DNA from: Chrysomallon squamiferum
Taxonomy: Eukaryota > Mollusca > Gastropoda > Neomphalida > Peltospiridae
Reading direction: 5' to 3'
Assembly (NCBI GenBank): GCA_012295275.1
Contig: CM022668.1
Location: 449,157 to 513,156, forward strand
DNA length: 64,000 nt
In this document: positions 1 through 15,000 of the stretch, piece after piece
Numbering within the stretch: position 1 is the stretch's first letter
How the letters are laid out: each line of letters starts with the position of its first letter
Notes under the pieces: generated by a model
Databases searched by the model: none
Seen by the model: only the letters and a program-made list of their open reading frames with translations
What the model was told of the DNA's origin: nothing
Program-made: the position numbers and the translations under genes

Positions 1-3000
1 CCGAAACTTTCAATGTTTCTGTTGAGAAGAGAAACGAAGGGTTAATCATTACATTTCCATGATGTTGTGCGTGATTCTGTTTATTGAGAAAGAGACGAAC
101 ACCTCGCAGCCGCTCGCACTCCGAAACTTTCAATCGGATACACACATAACAGACAGCATTGAATGCGTTCTGTTTTCAAGCAGGTCTTTAAACGCTGTTA
201 AGGGTTAATCATTACCTCTGATTGCCATGATGTTGTGCGTGATTCTGTTTATTGAGAACAGACGAACACACCTCGGAGACCGCTCGCACTCCGAAACTTT
301 CAATCGGATGGACACGTAACAGACAGCATTGAATGCGTTCTGTTTTCAAGCAGGTCTTTAAACGCTGTTAAGGGTTTAATCATTACATATGATTTCCATG
401 ATGCTGTGCGTGATACTGTTTATTGACAAGAGACGAACACACGTCGAAGCCGCTCGCACTCTGAAACTTTCAATCGGATACACATATAACAGACAGCATT
501 GAATGCGTTCTGTTTTCAAGCAGGTCTTTAAACGCTTTTAAGGGTTAATCATTACCTCTGATTTCCATGATGTTGTGCGTGATTCTGTTTATTGAGAAGA
601 GACGAAGACACCTCGCAGCCGCTCGCACTCCGAAACTTTCAATCGGATACACACATAACAGACAGCATTGAATGCGTTCAGTTCTCAACCATCTCTTTAA
701 ACGCTGTTAAGGGTTAATCATTACATCTGATTTCCATGATGTTGTGCGTGTTTCTGTTTATTGAGATGAGACGAACACACCTCGCAACCGCTCGGACTCC
801 GAAACTTTCAATGTTATACCCACGTAACAGACAGCATTGAATGCGTTCTGTTTTCAAGCAGGTCTTTAAACGCTGTTAAGGGTTAATCATTACATATGAT
901 ATCCATGATGCTGTGCGTGATACTGTTTATTGACAAGAGACGAACACACGTCGTGGCTGCTCGCACTCCGAAACTTTCAATCGGATACACATATAACATA
1001 CCGCATTGAATGCGTTCTGTTTTCAAGCAGGTCTTTAAACGCTGTTAAGGGTTAATCATTACCTCTGATTTCCATGATGTTGTGCGTGATTCTGTTTATT
1101 GAGAAGAGACGAACACACGTCGGAGCCGCTCGCACTCCGAAACTTTCAATCGGATACACACATAACAGACAGCATTGAATGCGTTCAGTTCTCAACCATC
1201 TCTTTAAACGCTTTTAAGGGTTAATCATTACATCTGATTTCCATGATGTTGTGCGTGATTCTGTTTATTCAGAAAAGAAGTACACATCTCGCTACCGCTC
1301 GCACTCCGAAACTTCCAATCGTATGCACGCGTAACAGACCACATTGAATGCGTTCAGTTCTCAACCAGCTCTGTAGACGCTGTTAAGGGTTAATCATTAC
1401 CTCTGATTTCCATGATGTTGTGCGTGTTTCTGTTTGTTGAGATGAGACGAACACACCTCGAAACCGCTCGCACTCAGAAACTTCCAATCGTATGGACACG
1501 TAACAGACAGCATTGAATGCGTTCTGTTTTCAAGCAGTTCTTTAAACGCTGTTAAGGGTTAATCGTTTCCTCTGATTTTCATGATGCTGTGCGTGATACT
1601 GTTTATTGACAAGAGACGAACACACGTCGGAGCCGCTCGCACTGCGAAACTTTCAATCGGATTCACACATAACAGACAGCATTGAATGCGTTCTGTTTTC
1701 AAGCAGGTCTTTAAACGCTGTAAAGGGTTAATCATTAGATCTGATTTTGATGAGCTGGTGGGTACGTTCGTTTGTTGAAAAGAGAGGAACACATCTCGCA
1801 ACCGCTCGCTCTCCGAAACTTCCAATCGTATGCACACGTAAGAGACAGCATTGAATGCGTTCTGTTTTCAAGCAGGTCTTTAAACGCTTTTAAGGGTTAA
1901 TCATTACCTCTGACTTCCATGATGTTGTGCGTGATTCTGTTTATTGAGAAGAGACGAAGACACCTCGCAGCCGCTCGCACTCCGAAACTTTCAATCGGAT
2001 ACACACATAACAGACAGCATTGAATGCGTTCAGTTCTCAACCATCTCTTTAAACGCTGTTAAGGGTTAATCATTACATCTGATTTCGATGAGGTAGTGCG
2101 TGTTTCCGTTTATTGTGATGAGACGAACACACCTCGCAACCGCTCGGACTCCGAAACTTTCAATATTATACCCACGTAACAGACAGCATTGAATGCGTTC
2201 TGTTTTCAAGCAGGTCTTTAAACGCTGTTAAGGGTTAATCATTACATATGATTTCCATGATGCTGTGCGTGATACTGTTTATTGACAAGAGACGAACACA
2301 CGTCGGAGCTGCTCGCACTCCGAAACTTTCAATCGGATACACATATAACAGACAGCATTGAATGCGTTCTGTTTTCAAGCAGGTCTTTAAACGCTTTTAA
2401 GGGTTAATCATTACATCTGATTTCCATGATGTTGTGCGTGATTCTGTTTATTGAGAAGAGACGAAGACACGTCGGAGCCGCTCGCACTCCGAAACTTTCA
2501 ATCGGATTCACACATAACAGACAGCATTGAATGCGTTCTGTTTTCAAGCAGGTCTTTAAACGCTTTTAAGGGTTAATCATTACATCTGATTTCCATGATG
2601 TTGTGCGTGATTGTGTTTATTCAGAATAGAAGTACACATCTCGCTACCGCTCGCACTCCGAAACTTCCAATCGTATGCACGCGTAACAGACCACATTGAA
2701 TGCGTTCAGTTCTCAACCAGCTCTGTAGACGCTGTTAAGGGTTAATCATTACCTCTGATTTCCATGATGTTGAGCGTGTTTCTGTTTGTTGAGATGAGAC
2801 GAACACACCTCGAAACCGCTCGCACTCAGAAACTTCCAATCGTATGGACGCGTAACAGACAGCATTGTATGCGTTCAGTTCTCAACCAGCTCTGTAGACG
2901 CTGTTAAGGGTTAATCATTACCTCTGATTTCCATGATGTTGTGCGTGTTTCTGTTTGTTGAGATGAGACGAACACACCTCGAAACCGCTCGCACTCAGAA

Positions 3001-6000
3001 ACTTCCAATCGTATGGACACGTAACAGACAGCATTGAATGCGTTCTGTTTTCAAGCAGTTCTTTAAACGCTGTTAAGGGTTAATCGTTTCCTCTGATTTC
3101 CATGATGCTGTGCGTGATACTGCTTATTGACAAGAAAGGAACACACGTCGAAACCGCTCGCACTCGGAAACTTTGAATCGGATACACACATAACAGACAC
3201 CATTGCATAAGTTCAGTTCTCAAGCAGCCCTTTAAACGCTTTTAAGGGTTAATCGTTACATCTGTTTTCCATGATGTTGTGCGTGTTTCTGCTGATTGAG
3301 ATGAGACGAACACACCTCGCAGCCGCTGGCACTCCGAAACTTTCAATGTTATACCCACGTAACAGACAGCATTGAATGCGTTCTGTTTTCAAGCAGGTCT
3401 TTAAACGCTGTTAAGGTTTAATCATTACATATGATATCCATGATGCTGTGCGTGATACTGTTTATTGACAAGAGACGAACACACGTCGAGGCTGCTCGCA
3501 CTCCGAAACTTTCAATCGGATACACATATAACAGACCGCATTGAATGCGTTCTGTTTTCTACCAGGTCTTTAAACGCTTTTAAGGGTTAATCATTACCTC
3601 TGACTTCCATGATGTTGTGCGTGATTCTGTTTATTGAGAAGAGACGAAGACACCTCGCAGCCGCTCGCACTCCGAAACTTTCAATCGGATACACACATAA
3701 CAGACAGCATTGAATGCGTTCTGTTTTCAAGCAGGTCTTTAAACGCTGTTAAGGGTTAATCATTACATCTGATTTCCATGATGTTGTGCGTGATTCTGTT
3801 TATTGAGAACAGACGAACACACGTCGGAGCCGCTCGCACTCCGAAACTTTCAATCGGATATACACACGTAACAGACAGCATTGAATGCGTTCTGTTTTCA
3901 AGCAGGTCTTTAAACGCTGTTAAGGGTTAATCATTACATCTGATTTCCATGATGTTGTGCGTGATTCTGTTTATTGAGAAGAGACGAACACACGTCGCAA
4001 CCGCTCGCACTCCGAAACTTTCAATCGGATACACACGTAACAGACAGCATTGAATGCGTTCTGTTTTCAACCAGGTCTTTAAACGCTGTTAAGGGTTAAT
4101 CATTACCTCTGATTTCCATGATGTTGTGCGTGATTCTGTTTATTGAGAAGAGACGAACACACCTCGCAACCGCTCGCACTCCGAAACTTTCAATCGGATA
4201 CACACGTAACAGACAGCATTGAATGCGTTCTGTTTTCAAGCAGGTCTTTAAACGCTGTTAAGGGTTAATCATTACATCTGATTTCCATGATGTTGTGCGT
4301 GATTCTGTTTATTGAGAAGAGACGAACACACCTCGCAACCGCTCGCACTCCGAAACTTTCAATCGGATACACACGTAACAGACAGCATTGAATGCGTTCT
4401 GTTTTCAACCAGGTCTTTAAACGCTGTTAAGGGTTAATCATTACATCTGATTTCCATGATGTTGTGCGTGATTCTGTTTATTGAGAAGAGACGAACACAC
4501 GTCGCAACCGCTCGCTCTCCGAAACTTTCAATCGGATACACACGTAACAGACAGCATTGAATGCGTTCTGTTTTCAACCAGCTCTTTAAACGCTGTTAAG
4601 GGTTAATCATTACCTCTGATTTCCATGATGTTGTGCGTGATTCTGTTTATTGAGAAGAGACGAACACACGTCGGAGCCGCTCGCACTCCGAAACTTTCAA
4701 TCGGATACACACATAACAGACAGCATTGAATGCGTTCAGTTCTCAACCAGCTCTTTAAACGCTGTTAAGGGTTAATCATTACATCTGATTTCCATGATGT
4801 TGTGCGTGATTCTGTTTATTCAGAAGAGACGAACACACCTCGCAACCGCTCGCACTCCGAAACTTCCAATCGTATGCACACGTAACAGACAGCATTGAAT
4901 GCGTTCAGTTTTCAACCAGCTCTTTAAACGCTGTTAAGGGTTAATCATTACATCTGATTTCCATGATGTTGTGCGTGTTTCTGTTTATTGAGATGAGACG
5001 AACACACCTCGCAACCGCTCGCACTCCGAAACTTCCAATCGTATGCACACGTAACAGACAGCATTGAATGCGTTCTGTTTTCAACCAGCTCTTTAAACGC
5101 TGTTAAGGGTTAATCATTACCTCTGATTTCCATGATGTTGTGCGTGATTCTGTTTATTGAGAAGAGACGAACACACGTCGGAGCCGCTCGCACTCCGAAA
5201 CTTTCAATCGGATACACACATAACAGACAGCATTGAATGCGTTCTGTTTTCAAGCAGGTCTTTAAACGCTGTTAAGGGTTAATCATTACATCTGATTTCC
5301 ATGATGTTGTGCGTGATTGTGTTTATTCAGAAGAGAAGTACACATCTCGCAACCGCTCGCACTCCGAAACTTCCAATCGTATGCACACGTAACAGACAGC
5401 ATTGAATGCGTTCTGTTTTCAACCAGGTCTTTAAACGCTTTTAAGGGTTAATCATTACCTCTGATTTCCATGATGTTGTGCGTGATTCTGTTTATTGAGA
5501 AGAGACGAACACACCTCGCAACCGCTCGCACTCCGAAACTTTCAATCGGATACACACATAACAGACAGCATTGAATGCGTTCAGTTCTCAACCAGCTCTT
5601 TAAACGCTGTTAAGGGTTAATCATTACATCTGATTTCCATGATGTTGTGCGTGTTTCTGTTTATTGAGAAGAGACGAACACACCTCGCAACCGCTCGCAC
5701 TCCGAAACTTTCAATCGTATACACACGTAACAGACAGCATTGAATGCGTTCTGTTTTCAACCAGCTCTTTAAACGCTGTTAAGGGTTAATCATTACATCT
5801 GATTTCCATGATGTTGTGCGTGATTCTGTTTATTGAGAAGAGACGAACACACGTCGGAGCCGCTCGCACTCCGAAACTTTCAATCGGATACACACGTAAC
5901 AGACAGCATTGAATGCGTTCAGTTCTCAACCAGCCCTTTAAACGCTGTTAAGGGTTAATCATTACATCTGATTTCCATGATGTTGTGCGTGTTTCTGTTT

Positions 6001-9000
6001 ATTGAGAAGAGACGAACACACCGCAACCGCTCGCACTCCGAAACTTTCAATCGTATGCACACACGTAACAGACAGCATTGAATGCGTTCTGTTCTCAACC
6101 AGCTCTTTAAACGCTGTTAAGGGTTAATCATTACATCTGATTTCCATGATGTTGTGCGTGATTCTGTTTATTGAGAAGAGACGAACACACCTCGCAACCG
6201 CTCGCACTCCGAAACTTCCAATCGTATGCACACGTAACAGACAGCATTGAATGCGTTCAGTTCTCAACCAGCTCTTTAAACGCTGTTAAGGGTTAATCAT
6301 TACCTCTGATTTCCATGATGTTGTGCGTGATTCTGTTTATTGAGAAGAGACGAACACACGTCGGAGCCGCTCGCACTCCGAAACTTTCAATCGGATACAC
6401 ACATAACAGACAGCATTGAATGCGTTCAGTTCTCAACCAGCCCCTTAAACGCTGTTAAGGGTTAATCATTACATCTGATTTCCATGAGGTTGTGCGTGTT
6501 TCTGTTTATTGAGATGAGACGAACACACCTCGCAACCGCTCGCACTCCGAAACTTTCAATCGTATGCACACGTAACAGACAGCATTGAATGCGTTCTGTT
6601 TTCAACCAGCTCTTTAAACGCTGTTAAGGGTTAATCATTAGATCTGATTTTGATGAGCTGGTGGGTATGTGCGTTTATTGACAAGAGACGAACACATCTC
6701 GCAACCGCTCGCACTCCGAAACTTTCAATCGTATGCACACGTAACAGACAGCATTGAATGCGTTCAGTTCTCAACCAGCTCTTTAAACGCTGTTAAGGGT
6801 TAATCATTACATCTGATTTCCATGATGTTGTGCGTGATTCTGTTTATTGAGAAGAGACGAACACACGTCGGAGCCGCTCGCACTCCGAAACTTTCAATCG
6901 GATAAACACATAACAGACAGCATTGAATGCGTTCAGTTCTCAACCAGCTCTTTAAACGCTGTTAAGGGTTAATCATTACATCTGATTTCCATGATGTTGT
7001 GCGTGATTCTGTTTATTGAGAAGAGACGAACACACGTCGGAGCCGCTCGCACTCCGAAACTTTCAATCGGATACACACATAACAGACAGCATTGAATGCG
7101 TTCAGTTCTCAACCAGCCCTTTAAACGCTGTTAAGGGTTAATCATTACATCTGATTTCCATGATGTAGTGCGTGTTTCTGTTTATTGAGAAGAGACGAAC
7201 ACACGTCGGAACCGCTCGCACTCCGAAACTTTCAATCGGATACACACATAACAGACAGCATTGAATGCGTTCAGTTCTCAACCAGCTCTTTAAACGCTGT
7301 TAAGGGTTAATCATTAGATCTGATTTCCATGAGGTAGTGCGTGATTCTGTTTATTGAGAAGAGACGAACACACGTCGGAGCCGCTCGCACTCCGAAACTT
7401 TCAATCGGATAAACACATAACAGACAGCATTGAATGCGTTCAGTTCTCAACCAGCTCTTTAAACGCTGTTAAGGGTTAATCATTAGATCTGATTTCCATG
7501 AGGTAGTGCGTGATTCTGTTTATTGAGAAGAGACAAAACATTTCGCAGCCGCTCGCACTCCGAAACTTTCAATCGGATAAAAACATAACAGACAGCATTG
7601 AATGCGTTCAGTTCTCAACCAGCTCTTTAAACCCTGTTAAGGGTTAATCATTAGATCTCATTTTGATGAGCTGGTGGGTATGTGCGTTTATTGACAAGAG
7701 ACCAACATATCTCGCAACCGCTCACACTCCGAAACTTTTAATCGTATGCACACGTAACAGACAGCATTGAATGCGTTCAGTTCTCAATCAGCTCTTTAAA
7801 CGCTGTTAAGGCTTAATCATTACATCTGATATCCATGACGTAGTGCGTGTTTCTGTTTATTGAGAAGAGACGAACACACGTCGGAACCGCTCGCACTGCG
7901 AAACTTTCAATCGGATACAGACATAACAGACAGCATTGAATGCGTTCAGTTCTCAACCAGCTCTTTAAACGCTGTTAAGGGTTAATCATTACATCTGATT
8001 TCCATGATGTTGTGCGTGATTCTGTTTATTGAGAAGAGACGAACACACGTCGCAGCCGCTCGCACTCCGAAACTTTCAATCGGATAAACACATAACAGAC
8101 AGCATTGAATGCGTTCAGTTCTCAACCAGCTCTTTCGCAACGCTGTTAATCGGGTTAATTATTAGATCTGATTTCCATGAAACGCTGTACTGCGTGATTC
8201 TGTTTATTGAGAAGAGACGAACACACCTCGGAACCGCTCGCACTCCGAAACTTTCAATCGTATACACACATAACAGACAGCATTGAATGCGTTCAGTTCT
8301 CAACCAGCTCTTTAAACGCTGTTAAGGGTTAATCATTACATCTGATTTCCATGAGATAGTGCGTGTTTCTGTTTATTTTGAAGAGACGAACACACCTCGC
8401 AACCGCTCGCACTCCGAAACTTTCAATCGTACACACACACAAACAGACAGACAGCATTGAATGCGTTCAGTTCTCAACCAGCCCTTTAAACGCTGTTAAG
8501 GGTTAATCATTACATCTGATATCCATGACGTAACACACGTTGGATCCGCTCGCACTGTTTCAATCGAATGATTGAGAATGCGTTCAGTTCTCAACCAGCT
8601 GTTTAAAAGCTGTTAAGGGTTAATCATTACATCTGATTTCCATGAGGTAGTGCGTGTTTCTATTTATTTTGAAGAGACGAACACACCTCGCAACCGCTCG
8701 CACTCCGAAAATTTCAATCGTATGCACACGTAACAGACAGCATTGAATGCGTTCAGTTCTCAACCAGCCCCTTAAACGCTGTTAAGGGTTAATCATTACA
8801 TCTGATATCCATCATGTTGTGCGTGATTCTGTTTATTGAGAAGAGACGAACACACGTCGGAACCGCTCGCAGTGCGAAACTTTCAATCCTATACAGACAT
8901 AATAGACCGCATTGAATGCGTTCAGTTCTCAACCAGCTATATAAGCGCTGTTAAGTGTTAATCATTACTTCTGATTTCCATGAGGTAGTGCGTGTTTCTG

Positions 9001-12000
9001 TTTATTTTGAAGAGTCGAACACAGCTCGCAACCGCTCGCACTCCGAAACTTTCAATCGTACACACACGTAAGAGACAGCATTGAATGCGTTCAGTTCTCA
9101 ACCAGCCCCTTAAACGCTGTTAAGGGTTAATCATTACATCTGATATCCATGACGTAGTGCGCGTTTCTGTTTATTGAGAAGAGACGAACACACCTCGCAA
9201 CCGCTCGCAGTTCGAAACTTCCAATAGTATGCACACGTAACAGCCAGCATTGAATGCGTTCAGTTCTAAACTAGCTCTTTAAACTCTGTTAAGGGTTAGT
9301 CATTAGATCTGATTTCCATGACGTAGTGCGTGATTCTGTTTATTGAGAAGAGACTAACTCACGTCGGAGCCGCTCGCATTCCGAAACTTTCAATCGGATA
9401 AAAACATAAAAGACAGCATTGAATGCGTTCAGTTCTCAACCAGCCCCTTAAACGCTGTTAAGGGTTAATCATTACATCTGATATCCATGCCGTAGTGCGT
9501 GTTTCTGTTTATTGAGATGAGACGAACACACCTCGCAACCGCTCGCACTCCGAAACTTCCAATCGTATGCACACGTAACAGACAGCATTGAATGCGTTCA
9601 GTTCTCAACCAGCTCTTTAAACGCTGTTAAGGGTTAACCATCAGATCTGGTTTTGATGAGCTGGTGGGTATGTGCGTTTATTGACAAGAGACGAACACAT
9701 CTCGCAACCGCTCGCACTCCGAATCTTCCAATCATATGCACACGTAACAGACAGTATTCAGTTCTCAACGAGCTCTTTAAATGCTGTTAAGGGTTAATCA
9801 TTACATCTGATTTCCATGAGGTAGTGCGTGATTGTGTTTATTGAGAAGAGACAAAAACACTTCGCAGCCGCTCGCACTCCGAAACTTTCAATCGTATGCA
9901 CACGTAACACACAGCATTGAATGCGTTCAGTTCTCAATCAGCTCTTTAAACGCTGTTAAGGGTTAATCATTACGTCTGATTTCCATGATGTTGTGCGTGA
10001 TTCTGTTTATTGAGGAGAGACGAACACACGTCGGAGCCGCTCGCACTCCGAAACTTTCAATCGGATAAACACAAAACAGGCAGCATTGAATGCATTCAGT
10101 TCTCAACCAGCGCCTTAAACGCTGTTAAGGGTTAATCATTACATGTGATATCCATGTCGTAGTGCGTGTTTCTGTTTATTGAGAAGAGACGAACACACGT
10201 CGGAACCGCTGGGAGTGCGAAACTTTCAATCCTATACAGACATAACAGACAGCATTGAATGCGTTCAGTTCTCAACCAGCCCCTTAAACGCTGTTAAGGG
10301 TTAGTCATTAGATCTGATTTCCATGACGTAGTGCGTGATTCTGTTTATTAAGAAGAGACTAACTCACGTCGGAGCCGCTCGCATTCCGAAACTTTCAATC
10401 GGATAAACACCTAACAGACACCACTGGATGCGTTCAGTTCTCAACCAGCTCTTTAAACGCTGTTAAGGGTTAATCATTAGATCTGATTTCCATGAGGTAG
10501 TGCGTGATTGTGTTTATTGAGAAGAGACAAAAACATTTCGCAGCCGCTCGCACTCCGAAACTTTCAATCGGATAAAAACATAACAGACAGCATTGAATGC
10601 GTTCAGTTCTCAACCAGCTCTTTAAACCCTGTTAAGGGTTAATCATTAGATCTCATTTTGATGAGCTGGTGGGTATGTGCGTTTATTGACAAGAGACCAA
10701 CATATCTCGCAACCGCTCACACTCCGAAACTTTTAATCGTATGCACACGTAACAGACAGCATTGAATGCGTTCAGTTCTCAATCAGCTCTTTAAACGCTG
10801 TTAAGGCTTAATCATTACATCTGATATCCATGACGTAGTGCGTGTTTCTGTTTATTGAGAAGAGACGAACACACGTCGGAACCGCTGGCAGTGCGAAACT
10901 TTCAATCCTATACAGACATAACAGACAGCATTGAATGCGTTCAGTTCTCAACCAGCTCCTTAAACGCTGTTAAGGGTTAATCATTAGATCTGATTTCCAT
11001 GATGTTGTGCGTGATTCTGTTTATTGAGAAGAGACGAACACACGTCGGAGCCGCTCGCACTCCGAAAGTTTCAATCGGATAAACACGTAACAGACAGCAT
11101 TGAATCCGTTCAGTTCTCAACCAGCTCTTTCAACGCTGTTAAGGGTTAATCATTAGATCTGATTTCCATGAGGTACTGCGTGATTGTGTTTATTGAGAAG
11201 GGACGAACACACCTCGCAGCCGCTCGCACTCAGAAACTTTCAATCGTATACACACACAACAGACAGCATTGAATGCGTTCAGTTCTCAACCAGCTCTTTA
11301 AACGCTGTTAAGGGTTAATCATTACATCTGATTTCCATGAGGTAGTGCGTGTTTCTATTTATTTTGAAGAGACGAACACACCTCGCAACCGCTCGCACTC
11401 CGAAACTTTCAATCGTACACACACATAACAGACAGCATTGAATGCGTTCAGTTCTCAACCAGCCCCTTAAACGCTGTTAAGGGTTAATCATTACATCTGA
11501 TATCCATGACGTAGTGGGTGTTTCTGTTGATTGAGATGAGAGGAACACACCTCGCAACCGCTCGCACTCCGAAAATTTCAATCGTATGCACACGTAACAC
11601 ACAACATTGAATGCGTTCAGTTCTCAACCAGCTCTTTAATCGCTGTTAAGGGTTAATCATTAGATCTGATTTCCATGATGTTGTGCGTGATTCTGTTTAT
11701 TGAGAAGAGACGAACACACGTCGGAACCGGTCGCAGTGCGAAACTTTCAATCCTATACAGACATAACAGACAGCATTGAATGCGTTCTGTCTTCAAGCAG
11801 GTCTTTAAACGCTGTGAAGGGTTAATCATTAGATCTGATATTGATGAGATGGTGGGTATGTGCGTTTATTGACAACAGACGAACACATCTCGCAATCGCT
11901 CGTACTCCGAATCTTCCAATCGTATACGCACGTAACAGACAGCATTGAATGCGTTCAGTTCTCAACCAGCTCTTTAAACGCTGTTAAGGGTTAATCATTA

Positions 12001-15000
12001 CATCTGATTTCCATGAGGTAGTGCGTGATTCTGTTTATTGAGAAGAGACTAACTCACGTCGGAGCCGCTCGCATTCCGAAACTTTCAATCGGATAAACAC
12101 GTAACAGACAGCACTGAATGCGTTCAGTTCTCAACCAGCTCTTTAAACGCTGTTAAGGGTTAATCATTAGATCTGATTTCCATGAGGTAGTGCGTGATTG
12201 TGTTTATTGAGAAGAGACAAAAACATTTCGCAGCCGCTCGCACTCCGAAACTTTCAATCGGATAAAAACATAAAAGACAGCATTGAATGCGTTCAGTTCT
12301 CAACCAGCCCCTTAAACGCTGTTAAGGGTTAATCATTACATCTGATATCCATGCCGTAGTGCGTGTTTCTGTTTATTGAGATGAGACGAACACACCTCGC
12401 AACCGCTCGCACTCCGAAACTTCCAATCGTATGCACACGTAACAGACAGCATTGAATGCGTTCAGTTCTCAACCAGCTCTTTAAACGCTGTTAAGGGTTA
12501 ACCATCAGATCTGGTTTTGATGAGCTGGTGGGTATGTGCGTTTATTGACAAGAGACGAACACATCTCGCAACCGCTCGCACTCCGAATCTTCCAATCATA
12601 TGCACACGTAACAGACAGTATTCAGTTCTCAACGAGCTCTTTAAATGCTGTTAAGGGTTAATCATTACATCTGATTTCCATGAGGTAGTGCGTGATTGTG
12701 TTTATTGAGAAGAGACAAAAACACTTCGCAGCCGCTCGCACTCCGAAACTTTCAATCGGATAAAAACATAACAGACAGCATTGAATGCCTTCAGTTCTCA
12801 ACCAGCTCTTTTGTTAAATCATTAGATCTGATTTCCATGACGGTTAATTCTGTTTATTGAGAAGAGACTCTGATTTCCATGCACTGAATGCGTTCAGTTC
12901 TCAACCAGCTCTTTAAACGCTGTTAAGGGTTAATCATTAGATCTGATTTCCATGAGGTAGTGCGTGATTGTGTTTATTGAGAAGAGACAAAAACATTTCG
13001 CAGCCGCTCGCACTCCGAAACTTTCAATCGGATAAAAACATAACAGACAGCACTGAATGCGTTCAGTTCTCAACCAGCTGTTTAAACGCTGTTAAGGGTT
13101 AATCATTATTTCTGATTTCCATGAGGTAGTGCGTAATTGTGTTTATTGAGAAGAGACGAACACACTTCGCAGCCGCTCGCACTCCGAAACTTTCAATCGG
13201 ATAAAAACATAAAAGACAGCATTGAATGCGTTCAGTTCTCAACCAGCTCTTTAATCGCTGTTAAGGGTTAATCATTAGATCTGATTTCCATGAGGTAGTG
13301 CGTGATTCTGTTTATTGAGAAGAGACGAACACACGTCGGAGCCGCTCTCACTCCGAAACTTTACATCGTTTACACACCTAACAGACAGCTTTGAATGCGT
13401 TCAGTTCTCAACCGGCTCTTTAAAAGCTGTAAAGGGTTAGTCATTAGATCTGATTTCCATGAGGTAGTTCGTAATTGTGTTTATTGAGAAGAGACGAACA
13501 CACGTCGCAGCCGCTCGCACTCCGAAACTTTCAATCGGATAAACACATAACAGACAGCTTTGAATGCGTTCAGTTCTCAACCAGCTCTTTAAAAGCTGTA
13601 AAGGGTTAGTCATTAGATCTGATTTCCATGACGTATTGCGTGATTCTGTTTATTGAGGAGAGACTAACACACGTCGGAGCCGCTCGTACTCCGAAACTTT
13701 CAATCGGATAAACACAAAACAGGCAGCATTGAATGCATTCAGTTCTCAACCAGCCCCTTAAACGCTGTTAAGGGTTAATCATTACATGTGATATCCATGA
13801 CGTAGTGCGTGTTTCTGTTTATTGAGATGAGACGAACACACCTCGCAACCGCTCGCACTCCGAAACTTCCAATCGTATGCACACGTAACAGACAGCATTG
13901 AATGCGTTCAGTTCTCAACCAGCTCTTTAAACGCTGTTAAGGGTTAACCATCAGATCTGGTTTTGATGAGCTGGTGGGTATGTGCGTTTATTGACAAGAG
14001 ACGAACACATCTCGCAACCGCTCGCACTCCGAATCTTCCAATCATATGCACACGTAACAGACAGTATTCAGTTCTCAACGAGCTCTTTAAATGCTGTTAA
14101 GGGTTAATCATTACATCTGATTTCCATGAGGTAGTGCGTGATTGTGTTTATTGAGAAGAGACAAAAACACTTCGCAGCCGCTCACACTCCGAAACTTTCA
14201 ATCGGATAAAAACATAACAGACAGCATTGAATGCCTTCAGTTCTCAACCAGCTCTTTAAACGCTGTTAAGGGTTAATCATTAGATCTGATTTCCATGAGG
14301 TAGTGCGTGATTCTGTTTATTGAGAAGAGACGAAAACACGTCGGAGCCGCTCGCACTCCGAAACTTTCAATCCGATACACACATAACAGACAGCACTGAA
14401 TGCGTTCAGTTCTCAACCAGTTCTATAAACCCTGTTAAGGGTTAATCATTAGATCTGATTTCCATGAGGTAGTGCGTGATTCTGTTTATTGAGAAGAGAC
14501 GAACACACGTCGGAGCCGCTTGCACTCCGAAACTTTCAATCGGATAAACACAAAACAGGCAGCATTGAATGCATTCAGTTCTCAACCAGCCCCTTAAACG
14601 CTGTTAAGGGTTAATCATTACATCTGATATCCATGACGTAGTGCGTGTTTCTGTTTATTGAGATGAGACGAACACACCTCGCAACCGCTCGCACTCCGAA
14701 ACTTCCAATCGTATGCACACGTAACAGACAGCATTGAATGCGTTCAGTTCTCAACCAGCTCTTTAAACGCTGTTAAGGGTTAACCATCAGATCTGGTTTT
14801 GATGAGCTGGTGGGTATGTGCGTTTATTGACAAGAGACGAACACATCTCGCAACCGCTCGCACTCCGAATCTTCCAATCATATGCACACGTAACAGACAG
14901 TATTCAGTTCTCAACGAGCTCTTTAAATGCTGTTAAGGGTTAATCATTACATCTGATTTCCATGAGGTAGTGCGTGATTGTGTTTATTGAGAAGAGACAA

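Noticed and set aside
1559-8303. Small ORFs in the satellite (60-92 codons)
   Set aside because: They occur on both strands only where the monomer phase happens to lack stops, and they translate repeat sequence.
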